A stretch of DNA of 64,000 bases from Cinnamomum chago (taxonomy: Eukaryota; Streptophyta; Magnoliopsida; Laurales; Lauraceae): NCBI GenBank assembly GCA_038049695.1, contig CP142452.1, positions 35,080,501 through 35,144,500 of the forward strand. Reading direction: 5' to 3'. The position numbers and the translations under genes were made by a program. The notes below the pieces were generated by a model that was not told where the DNA came from, did not search any database, and saw nothing but the letters and a program-made list of their open reading frames with translations. Positions 1 to 13,052 of the stretch are shown here, in pieces. The first letter of the stretch is position 1. Every line of letters begins with the position of its first letter.

Positions 1-1900
1 TTATCAAAATGAGACAAAACACACTAACAAGAGGCATAATTAATATGCGTAACAGGCTTAGGAAGTGCTCCCCTTTTTCTTAAAACAAATATTCAAAACG
101 AGCTTGTACATAAACATTCAAAATGGATACACAATGATATTCATTGTATCAAAAACTAAAGTACGAACACAAAGTCTATCCAGCACATGTAAGGACCTTT
201 GATTGGTCTTTGTGTAAACGAAACCCTAAATGTTGGAATTTAAAGAGAATCGGTGCCCCAGAAGTTCAAAGACATCTCAAGTTTCGAGTGCACAATATCA
301 GGCTAAAAGTCACTTAACATGTTCTAGTTTTCATTCTTACAAATAATCTTCAAAATGGGCAATGGTGTCAAATTCAGTCAGCTCGCGGTCAGATGTCAGC
401 TAGCCAAACTAGGATCTGGTGGCTAACCGCCAGCTGAGGAAACCCAGGTCCAAACGCAAAACTCTGGAAAAGAAACCGAACTGACTTCGATTGGCTTGCG
501 GTTTGCCGAAATGGGACCTGGCGGCTAGCCGTAAGTTGACCGTAGGGCTGACCGCTAAACCCTGATGCACATGCCAGCTTCTGGAAAAGGAACCGCCGAG
601 CTCGGTCAACTCGCGGTTAGCCGAAATGGGGATTTCGACTAGTCGCCAGCTGACCAGCGGCTGACCAAAACTGCACGGGAAGTGCACTTCAATTCCGATT
701 TTTACATTTCTTTTTCCCTTCTTCTTGACTCTCATTCAACCTGCACTTCCCTGAGCCTACATGCTCTCCAACAGATAAAACACCCATTTCATAGCACAAA
801 TTAAGACATCACATTCTCATTCTCCAATCTAAAAAAAATCCCCAAATTTTCCATTCAAGACATAGATTTCCAATGAAATGAAGAGAATGAAAAGAAAACA
901 AATCAAATGCACACATGCTAACATCCATCCTAGATTGTTTACTTGCCTTAGTCCAAGATGTCACAAACCTTCTCCAAGCACTTCCACTCAAGCTAATCCA
1001 AAGACTAAAAAACCCATGAAAACCATACAAAACTCACTCAAACTTGAAACCAAGAAACCCATTTTCACAAAAGGGTTTGTAAACATGAAAAACAAGATCT
1101 TTAGGAACCAAAAATGCTCTATTAAAAGATGGTTGGAGATCTTACCTAGAAATGCACAAACAAGAGAGAATGAAGAAAATGGAGATCTTTTCCAACTAGA
1201 AACTTCAAGAAACTTGTATCAATGGAAAGCTTGGGATGAGAGGAAGAAGATGATGGTCTTGGAATTCCATTTGGAGTCTTCTAGCTTGATCATTCAAGAG
1301 AAATGAAGTGGAAAGAAAAAAGGCTTTCTCTCCTTGGCTGCTCCAGGGTTAGGGTTTAAGAGTGAAAGAGGGAAAGAAGGAAAGAGTTGACTTTAAAACA
1401 CTTGCAAATGGAGCCCAATGAACTTGAACCTTGCATTGACAAAAACATGATCTTGTGGGCCTCGAATGAACTCGACGAAGGACAAAATGATCTTCGAAAT
1501 ATCTAGTTTCCAAAAAGTATATTTTTGACATGGTTTTGTGATTTCGAAATTTATGTCCAGATTTGTGTATAAAAGACAAATTTACCCTTTTTGGGCCAGA
1601 ACTTGGGTTTTTGGGCTGAAAAAGAAAGTTGTAACACATAGTAAAATCATTCAAATGAAATCAAAATCACAATTAAAAACGGAAACCGATACGCTCCTCA
1701 CAAACTTACAAGTGCACCCAGGCCTTCCTGAGTGTGTCTGACTAACACTAAACGTCCTCAAAATTCCCAAAGCTATATCCAGGACTAAACTAATTATTTC
1801 TAACCCAACGATAACTAAAACCACTTAGGACTAAACACATACTAATCACACACTAACCGAATTAGTCTGGGTCGGGGTCTAACACTAGGTGACCTAAGCT
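1..1900 (-). repeat. Gypsy-like LTR relic, copy 1
   Basis: This stretch has no convincing gene. Read on the minus strand, about 1380-1900 shares an ordered set of short blocks with 3600-4100 (minus) and 38758-39240 (plus). The blocks include a start resembling AGACCCCG, the words GGGAATTTTGAG and TTTTTGGAAACT, and CTTCGTCGA. Positions 380-670 hold an array of GCTAGCC/CAGCTGACC words. This fits a decayed LTR of a gypsy-type element in minus orientation. The reading frames through it, including 878-1306, have low-complexity Lys/Asn-rich translations and no recognisable domain. The boundaries are approximate. Confidence 0.5.
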
Positions 1901-2329
1901 TAGTGGTGTCATTCAAAACCAAAACCTGAATCGATACAAATCAAATCACAGTAATACATTTCCAAAATCGATAAAAGGAACTACTCCAGACAAGTACATA
2001 CTGACAAATTCGAATGAATTAGATGAGTAGCCTTATCGATGTTTTGAACGTGGCAAACACTCAAATCTATTTCAAAACAATTTGTAGAAAATATACAAAT
2101 CTCCTTAACTTGGAATGAATTAATGTATAGTAGTTTAATGGCTTACCACGGGTCGTCTTGACATACACTTAGACCCTTAATGTCGATAATATATGTGGAG
2201 CTTGGTGTCACTGAAAATCTCCGACAATTAAGGATATAAAGTGTATATTAAGACTTAAATAAATTCCCGGGTAATTCTAACATCAAACAATTCCATCATT
2301 TTTCTCATTTAAATTTCACGATTTAAGGT

Positions 2330-4105
2330 AATTCGATTTAATGTATACATCTCATACTACTATGCTCCAATGGGGTTTAAATGGGCTTCAAATAATGGAG
2401 GAAAAGGGCTGGAAATAGAGTCTGATATGAGCTGGAAAACAGGCCTGAAATGGGCTGGAAAAAACCCTGGAATGGGCCTGATATGGGCTAGAAAACAGTC
2501 CAGAAATTGGGCCTGAAATGGCCTGGAAAACAGCCCAGAAATTGGGCCTGAAACGGGCCTGAAAATTATTCAGATGTGGACTTGAAACAGGCCAGGCCCG
2601 CTCGAGCAATGATGGGTCCACTCAAGCGAGGCCCATCCAGAAGCTGGGCCGCTCGAGCAGCCTGCTGCCAGGCAGAGCCTGGACCGCTCAAGCAGACTGG
2701 GCTCTGCACGCCCAGTTCAGTGCAGGAAACCTACACTGTTTCTTCTCCTCTCTGTTTTAAACCATTTCCCTCCTCCTTCAATCTTATATATTTCCACCAT
2801 TCCAACTACAACTTTCTACACTTCTATCAACATCCAATCAGCCCATTCAACCACCATACAAGTTCATTCCAATGACCATCACAAAACAAAATTCAAACTG
2901 AGATGTGTCTAAAAAAAAAAAAATAGAACTTGGAGAACCCATTTCTTAGCATTGTAAAACAATGATAAATCATGGCTTCATGCACTAAAATAGTCACCAT
3001 TTCCTACATGAAAATCATGGAGAGAACAATCATTCCAAATCTAAGAAAATAATTCAATAAAACTTTGAGAAGAAGACCCATTTTCTTTGCATGCATTCCA
3101 ATCTAGTTTCTTCACTTGCCTCAAATGGAATAGGTCTCAAAAACAGTCCAAAAAACTCCTACACAGCCAAGCTTCAAACCGACACCAAATCCCATAGAAA
3201 AACCTATTTCAAAAACTCCATATTTTGAAAGGAGAAGGAGCTCTCAAAGAGCTTCCTTGCAAGCAAGATTGAGAGTTTCCAAAGGGTGTGAGAAACCCAT
3301 ATCTAAAAGGAGAAAACAAAGCTTTACCTGCAAGTATGAAAACCAGCAAGTAAAGTTTGAAGAAGATGGTTGACCAGTTAGAATCTCTCCAAAAAATAGT
3401 AATAATAGCAAGCTTGGAAGATGAGGAATAGGGTGGTATAATTTGTTTTTTCAATTTGGCTTTGTTTTCTTGACATGCAAGAAGAGAGAAGGCATGAAGA
3501 AGGGAAGTTCACTCCCTGGTTCATTTGCATTAGAGAATGAAGGAGAAGAAGAAGGTACAACATGGGTTTTGATTTTAAATGGGTTTAAGTTGTGAAAAGT
3601 GGGCCCCATGGGCCCCAAATCTTCAAGTGGCTGGATCGATCATTTGTGGGTCCTGAATGAAAACGACGAAGAAGACAAAAATGATCGTTGAAAAATATAG
3701 TTTTCAAAAAGTATATTTTTCTCATGATTTTCAAATTTCAAAATGTATGCACAGATTTGGGTGTGAAAAGACTGTCTTGTCATTTTTTCTCGAAAAACGC
3801 GATTTCTAGGTTTCAAATGCAAACGGAACAAACATGAAAGTTATTGGGATCAAAATAAAAAATTCAAAAATTTCGAAATCCATATTTTTCATAAATCAAA
3901 TAAATCAAATTCTCATACTAACACGTGTCACACGGGCCACCTCGGTCCCAATCAAACCAAACTCAACGAGCTCAAAATTCCCCAAAGCTATCCAGAATCC
4001 TAATCTAACTAAAAATCCAAGCTAATCATCCCCTAATCTCACTTAGAGACTAATCATAGTTAAAATAATAATAATATATACTAAACCTGGGTCGAAGCCT
4101 GCAAA
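2330..4105 (-). repeat. Gypsy-like LTR relic, copy 2, with GGGCCTGAAATGG tandem motif
   Basis: A second diverged copy of the LTR family seen at 1-1900 and 38758. The shared blocks are the phrase around CAAAATTCCCCAAAGCTAT (3975-3995) and the CGACGAAG...AAAAATGATCGTTG block near 3663-3690. Positions 2395-2575 carry about seven degenerate copies of a 25-30 bp unit resembling GGGCCTGAAATGGGCTGG. They are followed by CTCGAGC words at 2598-2700. No gene is seen; the frames here are by-products of the repeats. Confidence 0.45.
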
Positions 4106-4777
4106 AGTACAGTAATAAAATATGAGAAAATGCGGATCAAAATATCATGAATCCATTAAGTAGTCCCACCATCATTCTATGCAATCGATAAAATAAATTT
4201 ATCCCAAAAATCCTTCAAATTTGAAACAAATCAATGTTTCTAATTCGGATAATTTGTCTATCAAAGAGCACAATTTTTCATAATTTATTTAAGGTAAAAA
4301 TCTCATTCACCTAATGAAATTATGAACTTAACTAAATATCACATATTAATCAAAGATAGACTGTCAAAGAATTTCAATCTAAGAATAATCTATTAAGAAA
4401 ACATACATGATTAAAGCATTGTTCGAATAAAAAATTTGAATAACGTAGGTTGTATGACAGAAGGCAGATTTATTATTATAATCAATATGTAAGAGACAAA
4501 AATATCACATAGATTAACGATGAGAAATACTTAACTTCATATGACACTCTAATCCAGGGATCTACTCCTCCATTGCAAAAGATGTGATTTTCATTAAGAA
4601 CTTCATGGCAATTACAATTTTCTCTCACACTTTTCTAAACTAGTTTAGGAACAAGGCTCCAGAAATAACTCTTAAATTCTATTAATTAGGAAAAGAAGAG
4701 AAAGAGGAGAGAGAGTCATAGCGGACGTCCAAGGGAGGGAGAATGTGTCATATGCTTGCTTTGGGTTCCTATTATAA
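4106..4777. other. AT-rich stretch, no feature seen
   Basis: Very AT-rich DNA with no coding frame, terminal repeat or known motif. Confidence 0.5.
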
Positions 4778-5165
4778 CTCAGGTTATCTTACAGATAGAT
4801 TGAATCTGGACACCTTCTCTGCAGATTTGATTTATCTTCATTGAAAAGGTATATCTCTTATCCTTTTTTAATTTGAGTGAGGTGGAAGATTCTAAAAACC
4901 TCTGGATGGCTTGGCTAATCTTCAGATGGGGTCCCACAAGAGATGTGCAGCAATTGATTATGAACGGTGTGGATTTAATTGCAATCCCGTCTAAAAATGA
5001 ACATGAAAATTTCGAGGCCCATAACTTTTTCAATATAGCTCTGATTTGCACATTCTTGAGCTTCACGAATATCTACTCTGAATAAGCTTTTCAACGGTAG
5101 GTAATTTTCATCGATCCGATGGTTGGACTGAAAGTTATGGCCATTTGAAGATGAGATAACCTGAG
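4778..5165. mobile_element. Candidate MITE with 12-bp inverted ends
   Basis: CTCAGGTTATCT at 4778-4789 is matched by its exact reverse complement AGATAACCTGAG at 5154-5165, bounding about 388 bp without coding capacity. No clear target duplication was found, so the family is undetermined. It could instead be a fragment of a larger repeat. Confidence 0.4.
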
Positions 5166-6470
5166 AAAAATGAGATTAACTTTTGAAATTTGATTTGCAA
5201 TGGATTTTAATCTCTACACAACTTTCATTTTCGAAAGGAGATCATATGTGGATGCCCTACATTGTTGAATTGAAGCTTGAAAAGAAGTAAATTGAAGAAT
5301 TCACCATGCGGACCCCACACACAAGCCATGTGCAAATCAATCAAAGGAGGGGCCCACTCATCATGTCAATTGAAGAGTCCTAACTACAGTAAAAGACTTC
5401 TCATAGGGCTCACTGTTCAAGGAGATGAAATGTCCCACATGGCAAGGTTCGCAGTAGTTGCAGATCTGAAATTATTAATGGATAATTCAAAGAGTACAAT
5501 TTTGATTGGAATAAAAGAAGAAGAGTTTGAATCATCAAGTGGGCTTCGTAACGGAGGGCTGCAATTCTCATTTTCTGCACATTCTAATTCAACACATTAA
5601 ATACTAAAGAGCCCATATTGAAGCGGGACCCATCCGGACGGAGTTCTACTTCAACTGGGACTCTTTAAAAGAAAAATTGCAAAACATTCTAAGTTAACGT
5701 AGAAAATATATGAAAAGTATGAAAATCCAGGTTCCTACGTGAAAATATATGAAATGATGGAATAAGATGAATAATGATGCAATTCACCTAATTAAACCCC
5801 TCATTCATCCTAAAATGATGCATAAATGTGCAAATTCATGAACTTAACACACCCCCCAACCAGCATTTTGCTAGTCCCTTTGCAAAATTTGCGACCAAAA
5901 AGGTTTGAAGTTCTTTGACCTAATCTAAGACAAAAAAATAAATATGAAAAAAAAATCACTTTCGCTGGTATTCTCGTTGCATTTAGCGTATGCAACAAGC
6001 TCTTAAACCCCTATTGTCAACAGTCTTTCCTAATCTCAGTGTATGGAGCGCTTGCACATGCTCAGTACTCTCTACCGAACACTGGCCTCTGAGCTGTCCT
6101 TTCAGATTAGCAATGGTTTGTGATGAGTGTTAAATACTGCATATTTTACTCATCATTAGTCCGAGTTTTATCATCATCTCATATGCATATCATTTGCTTT
6201 ACACGGAGATTTTATCATTCTATCACATTAACAGATAATCGGATTATCATGCATAAACTGATTATTTATAGCGCATTTTTATGTAATTTCTCTTGTATAG
6301 GTGGACCCTGCGACTACCCCACCTTCCGGCTAGTATCCCAAGGCATCAAAAAGAGATTTCAATAAAAGAAGTTAAATGAAGAGATCTTGGTGAAGAAATC
6401 TTACGAAGAGTTGAAGAATTCCAAAATAAGAGGAAAAGACTTTAAGGATAAAAGAAGTCATTTCTTAACA
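5166..6470. other. Non-coding, AT-rich; no gene seen
   Basis: There is no frame with recognisable homology. Around 5845-5930 the text AACACACCCCCCAACCAGC resembles the C-rich tract often found in gypsy retroelement debris, so part of this is probably old transposon sequence. Confidence 0.4.
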
Positions 6471-6477
6471 CAAAGGA

Positions 6478-6552
6478 GTGGTTGGTGTATTGGTTGGAGC
6501 TTGGGTTGATATGAAATAGGTTGTGGGTTCAAACCCCAATAATAAGTTTGTT
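6478..6552 (+). repeat. tRNA-like SINE head
   Basis: The text contains an A-box-like TGGTGTATTGG near 6485 and, about 40 bp on, a B-box-like GGTTCAAACCCC near 6527. This is the RNA polymerase III promoter arrangement of tRNA-derived SINEs. It does not fold as a complete tRNA gene and has no acceptor-stem partner. Confidence 0.4.
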
Positions 6553-6594
6553 GCAACCAATCAAATTGAAGCAATCCATGTCAAAGCAAATGAG

Positions 6595-8213
6595 TGTTAG
6601 ATTGTGTGGTCTCAATCCATCAGTTGATGTAATAAATTAATTAATTTCTTTATTTATCAATAAAATCATGCTTTCTTTTCATGAGATGAATGGTATTTTA
6701 TTACTTAATGCACATGATCAATACATATGAAATGATGGTTCATGAGATGAACCGGGTCCCATTAGTATATTAGATGTGATATATGTATATGGATGAGATC
6801 CACATACGGGAGACATGTGTCACAAATCTTATACTTAAAAATATCTTCACAACCAGTGATGAGACTGGGGCATCTCATCTGATAAGGTTGTACCACTTTG
6901 ATCACTAAGAGATAGTGTGATTGTTTCGATCATCAGAATGTAAGATTCTGGATCATAGTGCTGGTACATTGGATGTAGATGTAATGAAGGACCATGAGAA
7001 GCATCTTATGAAATATTGTCTCGATTTAAGGATTGCTCTCATAATTTCCTAGCAATAGGCTCTCAATCCTGAGACATTGATGAACTCAAGTTTCTGTCTA
7101 TTCATTTGCTTTGAGTCACCAATGAGTGAGGCCAACTGTAGGTCAACACCTCGGTGTCTTGGGTACGTGGTAGTAGGACTGTGAGAACATACAATGATCA
7201 AGATGGAATCTATCTATATTATCCCCTTGTGCCAATTAATGGATTTATCATTAGTAAGTGCGCACCCATCTCGATTAAGAAATAATTGGATGGTATTGGG
7301 ATTGGATGTGACAGATTTATTCCAATGGATCCATGGATATTGATAGAGGGGCCTACTTGTTGTAATTGGGAAGTTTAGGGTCTTCATTGTAATTTATTCC
7401 TAAGACTAGAGTGCAATTGAATTTATATAGTGGTGTTATTTGCAATTAACTGTGGGCCCGGTTTGCACATGAGATGTGGGGTCGCGTGTCCCAGTTGGAG
7501 CCAGCTTTCTAAGGAATCCCTAGTGGTCCCCACGCTAGCCCAATATATTAGAAAGTTACTAATCTTACTTGAACTATAAAAGGAAGGAATTAGAAAGTTA
7601 CTATTTCTATTTGAAGTGTGACTTCTAATAGTGTTAATAGTAAGCTATTAATTTGTGCGGAAGTGTGACTTCTAATGCAATTAATAAGAGTCTTAAGAGG
7701 AGATTTGAGGGCTATAAATAAGGGAAGAAACCCCTTGGACGTCCCACTCTAGTATTCACGCCCAAGACTCCTCAAGTGCAAGAGTTGCACATCTCTTCTC
7801 TTCCTCTCTCTCTTCTAGTTCTCTTCTAATTTCCTTAGAGTTTCTAATAGGGTTTTCTCTTGGAGATCCCACCCATCTTCTTGAGAAAAGAGATCTGATA
7901 GAGGGTCATAGCATGGAAGACAACAAGGTCTTGGAGATCTCCAATTGCTTTAAGAAGAGTTCTTGATCAAGTTGATTGTCTTCTCCTCCATTAGAGCACT
8001 GCCAGGCTCCAAAGGTATAATCTACTTCTCTATTTATTGTGGATTGTTTTGGGTTCATGTAGTTGCTGATTTCTATTTTTTAGATAGGTTTTATTGCTGT
8101 ACTTGATTCATGAGATAGAGGGATTGTTTATGGCCTTCTGGATAGTTGATCCCTGGGTCAAGTGGGTCAAAAAGCTTTGAAAACCTATCCACGAGGCCCA
8201 CCTATTTCCAACT
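6595..8213 (+). mobile_element. Solo LTR (copia-like family A), with target duplication
   Basis: A 1619-bp LTR starts TGTTAGATTG and ends CCTATTTCCAACT (the expected terminal A is a T). It is flanked by the 5-bp direct repeat ATGAG (6590-6594 and 8214-8218). A TATA box, GCTATAAATAAGG, at 7711 and a downstream CT-rich leader show transcription would run on the plus strand. No internal domain follows, so this is a solo LTR left by LTR-LTR recombination. The same family is seen whole at 58317-60014 (minus) and truncated at 20473-20800 (minus). Confidence 0.85.
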
Positions 8214-8218
8214 ATGAG

Positions 8219-9350
8219 CTAATCAAAAGCCTCTAAGTTTCAACCAATCAAATTGAAACAATCCATGTAAAAGCAAATGAGCCAATCAAATGTATTTGTA
8301 GGAAGAAAGGAATCTTTTGGGAAGTTAGTCTTTTAGCAATTTTATTTTACTTTCTCTATACTTTTAGATCGTAGTTAGGAGCTTAAGTAACCAATCTAGG
8401 GAGAGTGTGTAATTGAAGATCATTGATGAAAATTTGGAGCTCTTGATGTTTAGTGGCTAAATCTCTTGAACTAGGCTCTCCATTTGAAGCTAAGTAATGT
8501 GATTAGTTCAATCACATGCATGTTTTAGTTTAAATTTTCTACTTGTGCCTTGATTGATTAGTAGATTTTAAATTTAAGTATGCTAATCTCTCTAATTTCT
8601 CATGCTCTATCTCTACACTTGATGCTTGAATAATCTCAATTGATGATTTGTAATTTGATTAAGTTCACTCACATAGCATGCTCTTGAGCCCTTATCTTTG
8701 ATCTTTTGTAGCTTGCTTTTGATGAATTATTGTTAGGGTAAGTAGATGATGATCTAGGATCTTGGCTTTTGATTTTCTTTACTTTGATCTTCATTGTTAT
8801 ATCATCCAATCCAATTAGGCAAGAGATTGTTAACTGGGTTGTAGATTTGGGAGTTGAATTAGAACATGCATTGGTTGGATTAATTACATAGTTAGTGGAT
8901 TTTGGATTGCCTAATCTCTTATTTTTATTATTGTTAATTTAAATCTTTGTTTAATTTGTTATTTTCACTTTTAGATTGTTAGATACACATCTCACATAAC
9001 ACGTTTTAAAATCCTAACACATTTCACACTACATCTTCACATTAAATCTTTCATTTCCACTACCATTCATCCACTAGTTTGGTATAGCCTGTTAGATTAG
9101 CTTAGATCTTATTAACTTCATATTTTAGATTGTTAATTAATTGTTTACATTGCATAGTTTAATAATTTAATTGTTCACTTCAAGTGTCTATATTATCTAT
9201 ATGTTAGTTCAATTGTACTTTAATTGGACTCATTGCATGTTCCATCCTCTCTCCGTGGGATCAATAATCCAGGCTCTTTGGTCCTTTACAACCTAGCGAC
9301 ACCGTAATCTTGTGGTAAAGCATTGCACATCTTAGTGTCGATTAAGTTCT
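8219..9350 (+). repeat. Probable LTR relic upstream of a primer-binding site
   Basis: AT-rich DNA without genes. Its 3' part (9235-9345) has the text TCTCTCCGTGGGATCAATAAT and a short tract leading straight into a primer-binding site, the arrangement seen at the U5 end of Athila-type gypsy LTRs. The left edge cannot be defined. Positions 8236-8284 repeat the host sequence at 6549-6594, a short direct repeat that predates the solo LTR insertion. Confidence 0.4.
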
Positions 9351-9368
9351 TGGTGCCGTTTCCGTGGA
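9351..9368 (+). other. Primer-binding site of an Athila-like element
   Basis: TGGTGCCGTTTCCGTGGA resembles the TGGCGCCGTTGCC-type site complementary to the 3' end of tRNA-Asp that is used by plant Athila/Tat gypsy elements. It marks the start of the internal region on the plus strand. Confidence 0.5.
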
Positions 9369-10400
9369 GAGGCATTGGAAAGCTTTGATTTTCCATAGAG
9401 TTGAACTCATTTTTAGCTTAGTGTACCTTTAATCTTTCCTTTATTTTTCTTGCGGATTCTACACATTGTTTGTGTTTCTTTTGTAAGGAATTCCTCACTT
9501 GGAGTGAAGGAACGCGGAAAAGTGCATTGAAGAACTTGAAGATTTTACTTGCTTCCCTAGTTTAGGATTAGTTCAAGACATTTATTTTCTTTCTTTGTTA
9601 GTTGTATTAGGTATTTATTATCAAAGTTGTAATAATTTTGGTCGCGGGTCGGCCCGTGACCCATTTACTTTACATTACGCACTTTACTTGTTTTAAGTAG
9701 TTATCTATTTAGGAGAATTGTAATAAATAGCTTGTAGGGAAGGAAGACGGTTGGACTATACCGTCGCGGCCCCACATTCGTACACAGAAATTGGTGTCCG
9801 TGGTGTGAGTCGACTACAACTAATTCGTCCACTAAAATAAATCGGGAGGTTTGCAATTCCTAACCCCCACAAACCCCTTGCAAGCGGGTTTACTTTGTTG
9901 GTTGTTCCTTGCTTTTTAGTGTAATTTTTCCAAATACAGTTGTAATTTGGTGCACTATTAGTAAATGGCAAATTACCCCAACAAGATAAGGATTCAGATT
10001 TCATCACTGTTTCCTTGCCCTTAGGATTTCATCTTAATTCTTGCTTAGTTTAGAACCAATAAACCATAATAAAATTGAGTAGAAATGTGACCTTAGGTTA
10101 TGAGCTCACTAGGAAAAACCACCGCGGTTGTGCCAATTGTGTGCCTTGGCAGATTTTCTGGTGCCTAAGCAAACCTTGTCCCTTGGCTACCATCTTGCCA
10201 AATAGGGAGACAACTTCGTTGTTCAAGGAGCTGGTTTTTAAGAGGAGCTTTCGTCTAGTGTGTCGTGATCCCACCATCTACCTGGGGGTTAACTGGCCAG
10301 AATTTTTTTTTCATAGGTCTAGGTTGGAGGCCAGAGTGTCCTCTTCACAGTTAGGAGCTACCTATAATTCTTTTAGGAAACCTTAGTTTAGATTAGCTTT
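9369..10400 (+). mobile_element. Decayed leader region of the Athila-like element
   Basis: This sequence lies directly downstream of the primer-binding site at 9351. It has only short broken frames (for example 10075-10386) with no gag or pol motif. It is read as the untranslated leader of a truncated gypsy element. No 3' LTR is identifiable, and 10400-11040 shows nothing further. Confidence 0.35.
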
Positions 10401-11040
10401 TCATTTAGTTTTCAAACTTTTTGTTATGTTGCATTCATTTCATTGAGCGAATCATTGCTTTGTTAGGTTAGTTGCAGTTGTATGCGAGTGTGGATACATG
10501 ATCAAGGCCGATTAGTGAGGATTGATTACTTTGCTTTACCCGCCCCACCCATAGTACCCACAATGGCTGTCCAAAACCCTCAGTAAAGAATGCAGTCTCT
10601 TGTGATTTTCTACAATGTTTGCTAATGGATATTAGTACTTATGAATGGCCCTTACATTCCTTTCCTTATAGCCAGCCATACAGTCGGCTCTTGTGCATTT
10701 GTTCACTCACCCATGAGAGAGCTGCTCCTAAATTGAATAGGTTGAACATTAGATGATATAGGTTTTTCATAGTTAATTAGTTGAATTTTTAACCTAATAT
10801 GGATGTGACAAGGCTAAGTTTTTTTTTTTTAATTATTATGACTGATGTTCTACAAATAGTTATAATTTCTACCTAGATGATGAATGATGTTAAACAAATA
10901 GAGGTCTGTTAATGCTCGTGAGCAGATCTCAATTACAGATATAAGGGAAAAATTGAATTAGACTTGCACTTGGTCATGAGAAATTCAACAGTCATGTACA
11001 CCATTTTTACCCCATTTTTAAAATAATATGCTTTCTTCAA

Positions 11041-11114
11041 AGCCAATATTCTCGCTTGGTTGCTGAAGATTTTATACCATTTCCATGCAAAGGCCAGAGA
11101 GACAAGGATGGCTG
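11041..11114 (+). pseudogene. UGPase fragment, exon a
   Basis: In one frame this encodes SQYSRLVAEDFIPFP followed by CKGQRDKDGW. This matches the part of plant UTP-glucose-1-phosphate uridylyltransferase just before its YPPGHGD motif. That enzyme makes UDP-glucose in the cytosol. The exon ends GGCTG|GTACAC, splitting the Trp codon that exon b completes. The start is uncertain: upstream residues of the family are not recognisable before 11041. It is the first of seven consecutive UGPase exons in the correct order. Confidence 0.8.
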
Positions 11115-11649
11115 GTACACTATTCTCAATCTTTACCTCCTGTGATGCCATCATTATATTAAGTTGTTGCCTGTGGTATGCTCATGTTCTGTTGGAAAGG
11201 GCTGTATTATGGGTTTCTTTTTCATTTTTTTTTTCTTCTACACATTTAATTTTGAGGAAATATCATTTATGTGCCTCTGTCTATGTATGGACTACTATAC
11301 ACATGGAGAACATTCACCTAGAAGTAAATATTTCTCTACACATGAAGAACATTCACTTGGAAGAAACTATTTCTTATGATTGTGAGTGATTTGTCTACTA
11401 CATTACATTAGCTCTAACCGATCACAATAAAAAAATAAAAAAAATAGCTCTACTTCTTTTGGCAATAAACCATCAAATAGAACACCTGGCACTATTATCA
11501 CAAGCATAAAAACCCAGAAGACAAAGCACAAGTATCAGAACATAAATAATTGCTTTTGCAAATTTTATACTTGCTACAAAATAGTTAGAGAATAACAACA
11601 CTAACTGCAATGTTCTGTTCGCCCTCTCATACGTACTGTCCAAATGTGA

Positions 11650-11775
<126 letters not shown>

Positions 11776-11806
11776 TAATGAGTTCATATTGGTTCTACAA
11801 GTATAA

Positions 11807-11920
<114 letters not shown>

Positions 11921-12029
11921 TAAAACATTTGACTTACAGGTGTTGCATGCTTTTGAGATCATCTATTCTCTGTGCATGTCTAAGCGTTGATAGTTTTTTA
12001 TATTAATCCTCCTTGACCAAGTGAATTAG

Positions 12030-12076
12030 AAATCCTCGGTCACTTGCTCCGACACCAGAATGCACACTGTATGGAG
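12030..12076 (+). pseudogene. UGPase fragment, exon d
   Basis: A 47-nt exon between AATTAG and GTACTT. It encodes ILGHLLRHQNAHCME, equivalent to the ILNHL...YCME stretch of UGPase. The residues HQNAH differ from the usual NKNEY, a sign of relaxed constraint. The phase fits exons c and e. Confidence 0.82.
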
Positions 12077-12091
12077 GTACTTAAAACATGA

Positions 12092-12436
<345 letters not shown>

Positions 12437-12944
12437 TAAGCCTGAAGATATTTTGTCAGGATACATACTTATTGATGGTTTCTTAGGACTCAGGACACAT
12501 GCTTATTGGTTCTTTGGCAGACAGTTTTGAATTTCTCTGCATTTCTTGGTAGGAACAGTTCCTTTTTCCCTCTTTGAGGACTGGAAATTTTCTAAATATG
12601 AACGAACAAAAGTTACAAGTACATACAGAAATAGAAAAGATCTTGAAAAGGCTTCATAACAAAACAGCGGTAAAGAAAACTCCTCTGGTTTAGAATGTGA
12701 CAGTTCCTTTATCATTAGGGGAAGTAAATATAACTATACAGCTTTTGGTATGGTGTTTAGGTGTGTAAAGCTGCTTTTATCATTAAGGATATGCTTGGAT
12801 AGTTCTTTGAATGTCTTCAGAATGGGCAAAGGAGTTAGGAGTGGAGGGTCAGGGATGAGTCTGTAGATACATGTATTGCCTTGTCAATTTAATCCTATGA
12901 GGTTCTCCTTCTATGCTTTTGCATGCTTCATGCATTTGATGCAG

Positions 12945-13052
12945 AATCTAGCCCCCCTCCTGTGGATCTGCAGTGAAGACTCCACTCGAGCTCTCTTTGG
13001 TGTTGAATCCGAAGAGACTGTTGCAGACACCAGATCTTCTTCCCTAGATTAA
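12945..13052 (+). pseudogene. Unidentified terminal-exon fragment inside the UGPase intron
   Basis: After GATGCAG, an acceptor-like site, a 36-codon frame begins NLAPLLWICSEDSTRALFG and ends ...RSSSLD at a TAA. It is not UGPase and I do not recognise the protein. Its balanced codon use and clean acceptor suggest the last exon of another gene pasted into this intron. It could still be chance. Confidence 0.35.

Noticed and set aside
878-1306. 142-residue plus-strand frame
   Set aside because: Its composition is Lys/Asn-rich low complexity, inside an LTR relic, with no motif.
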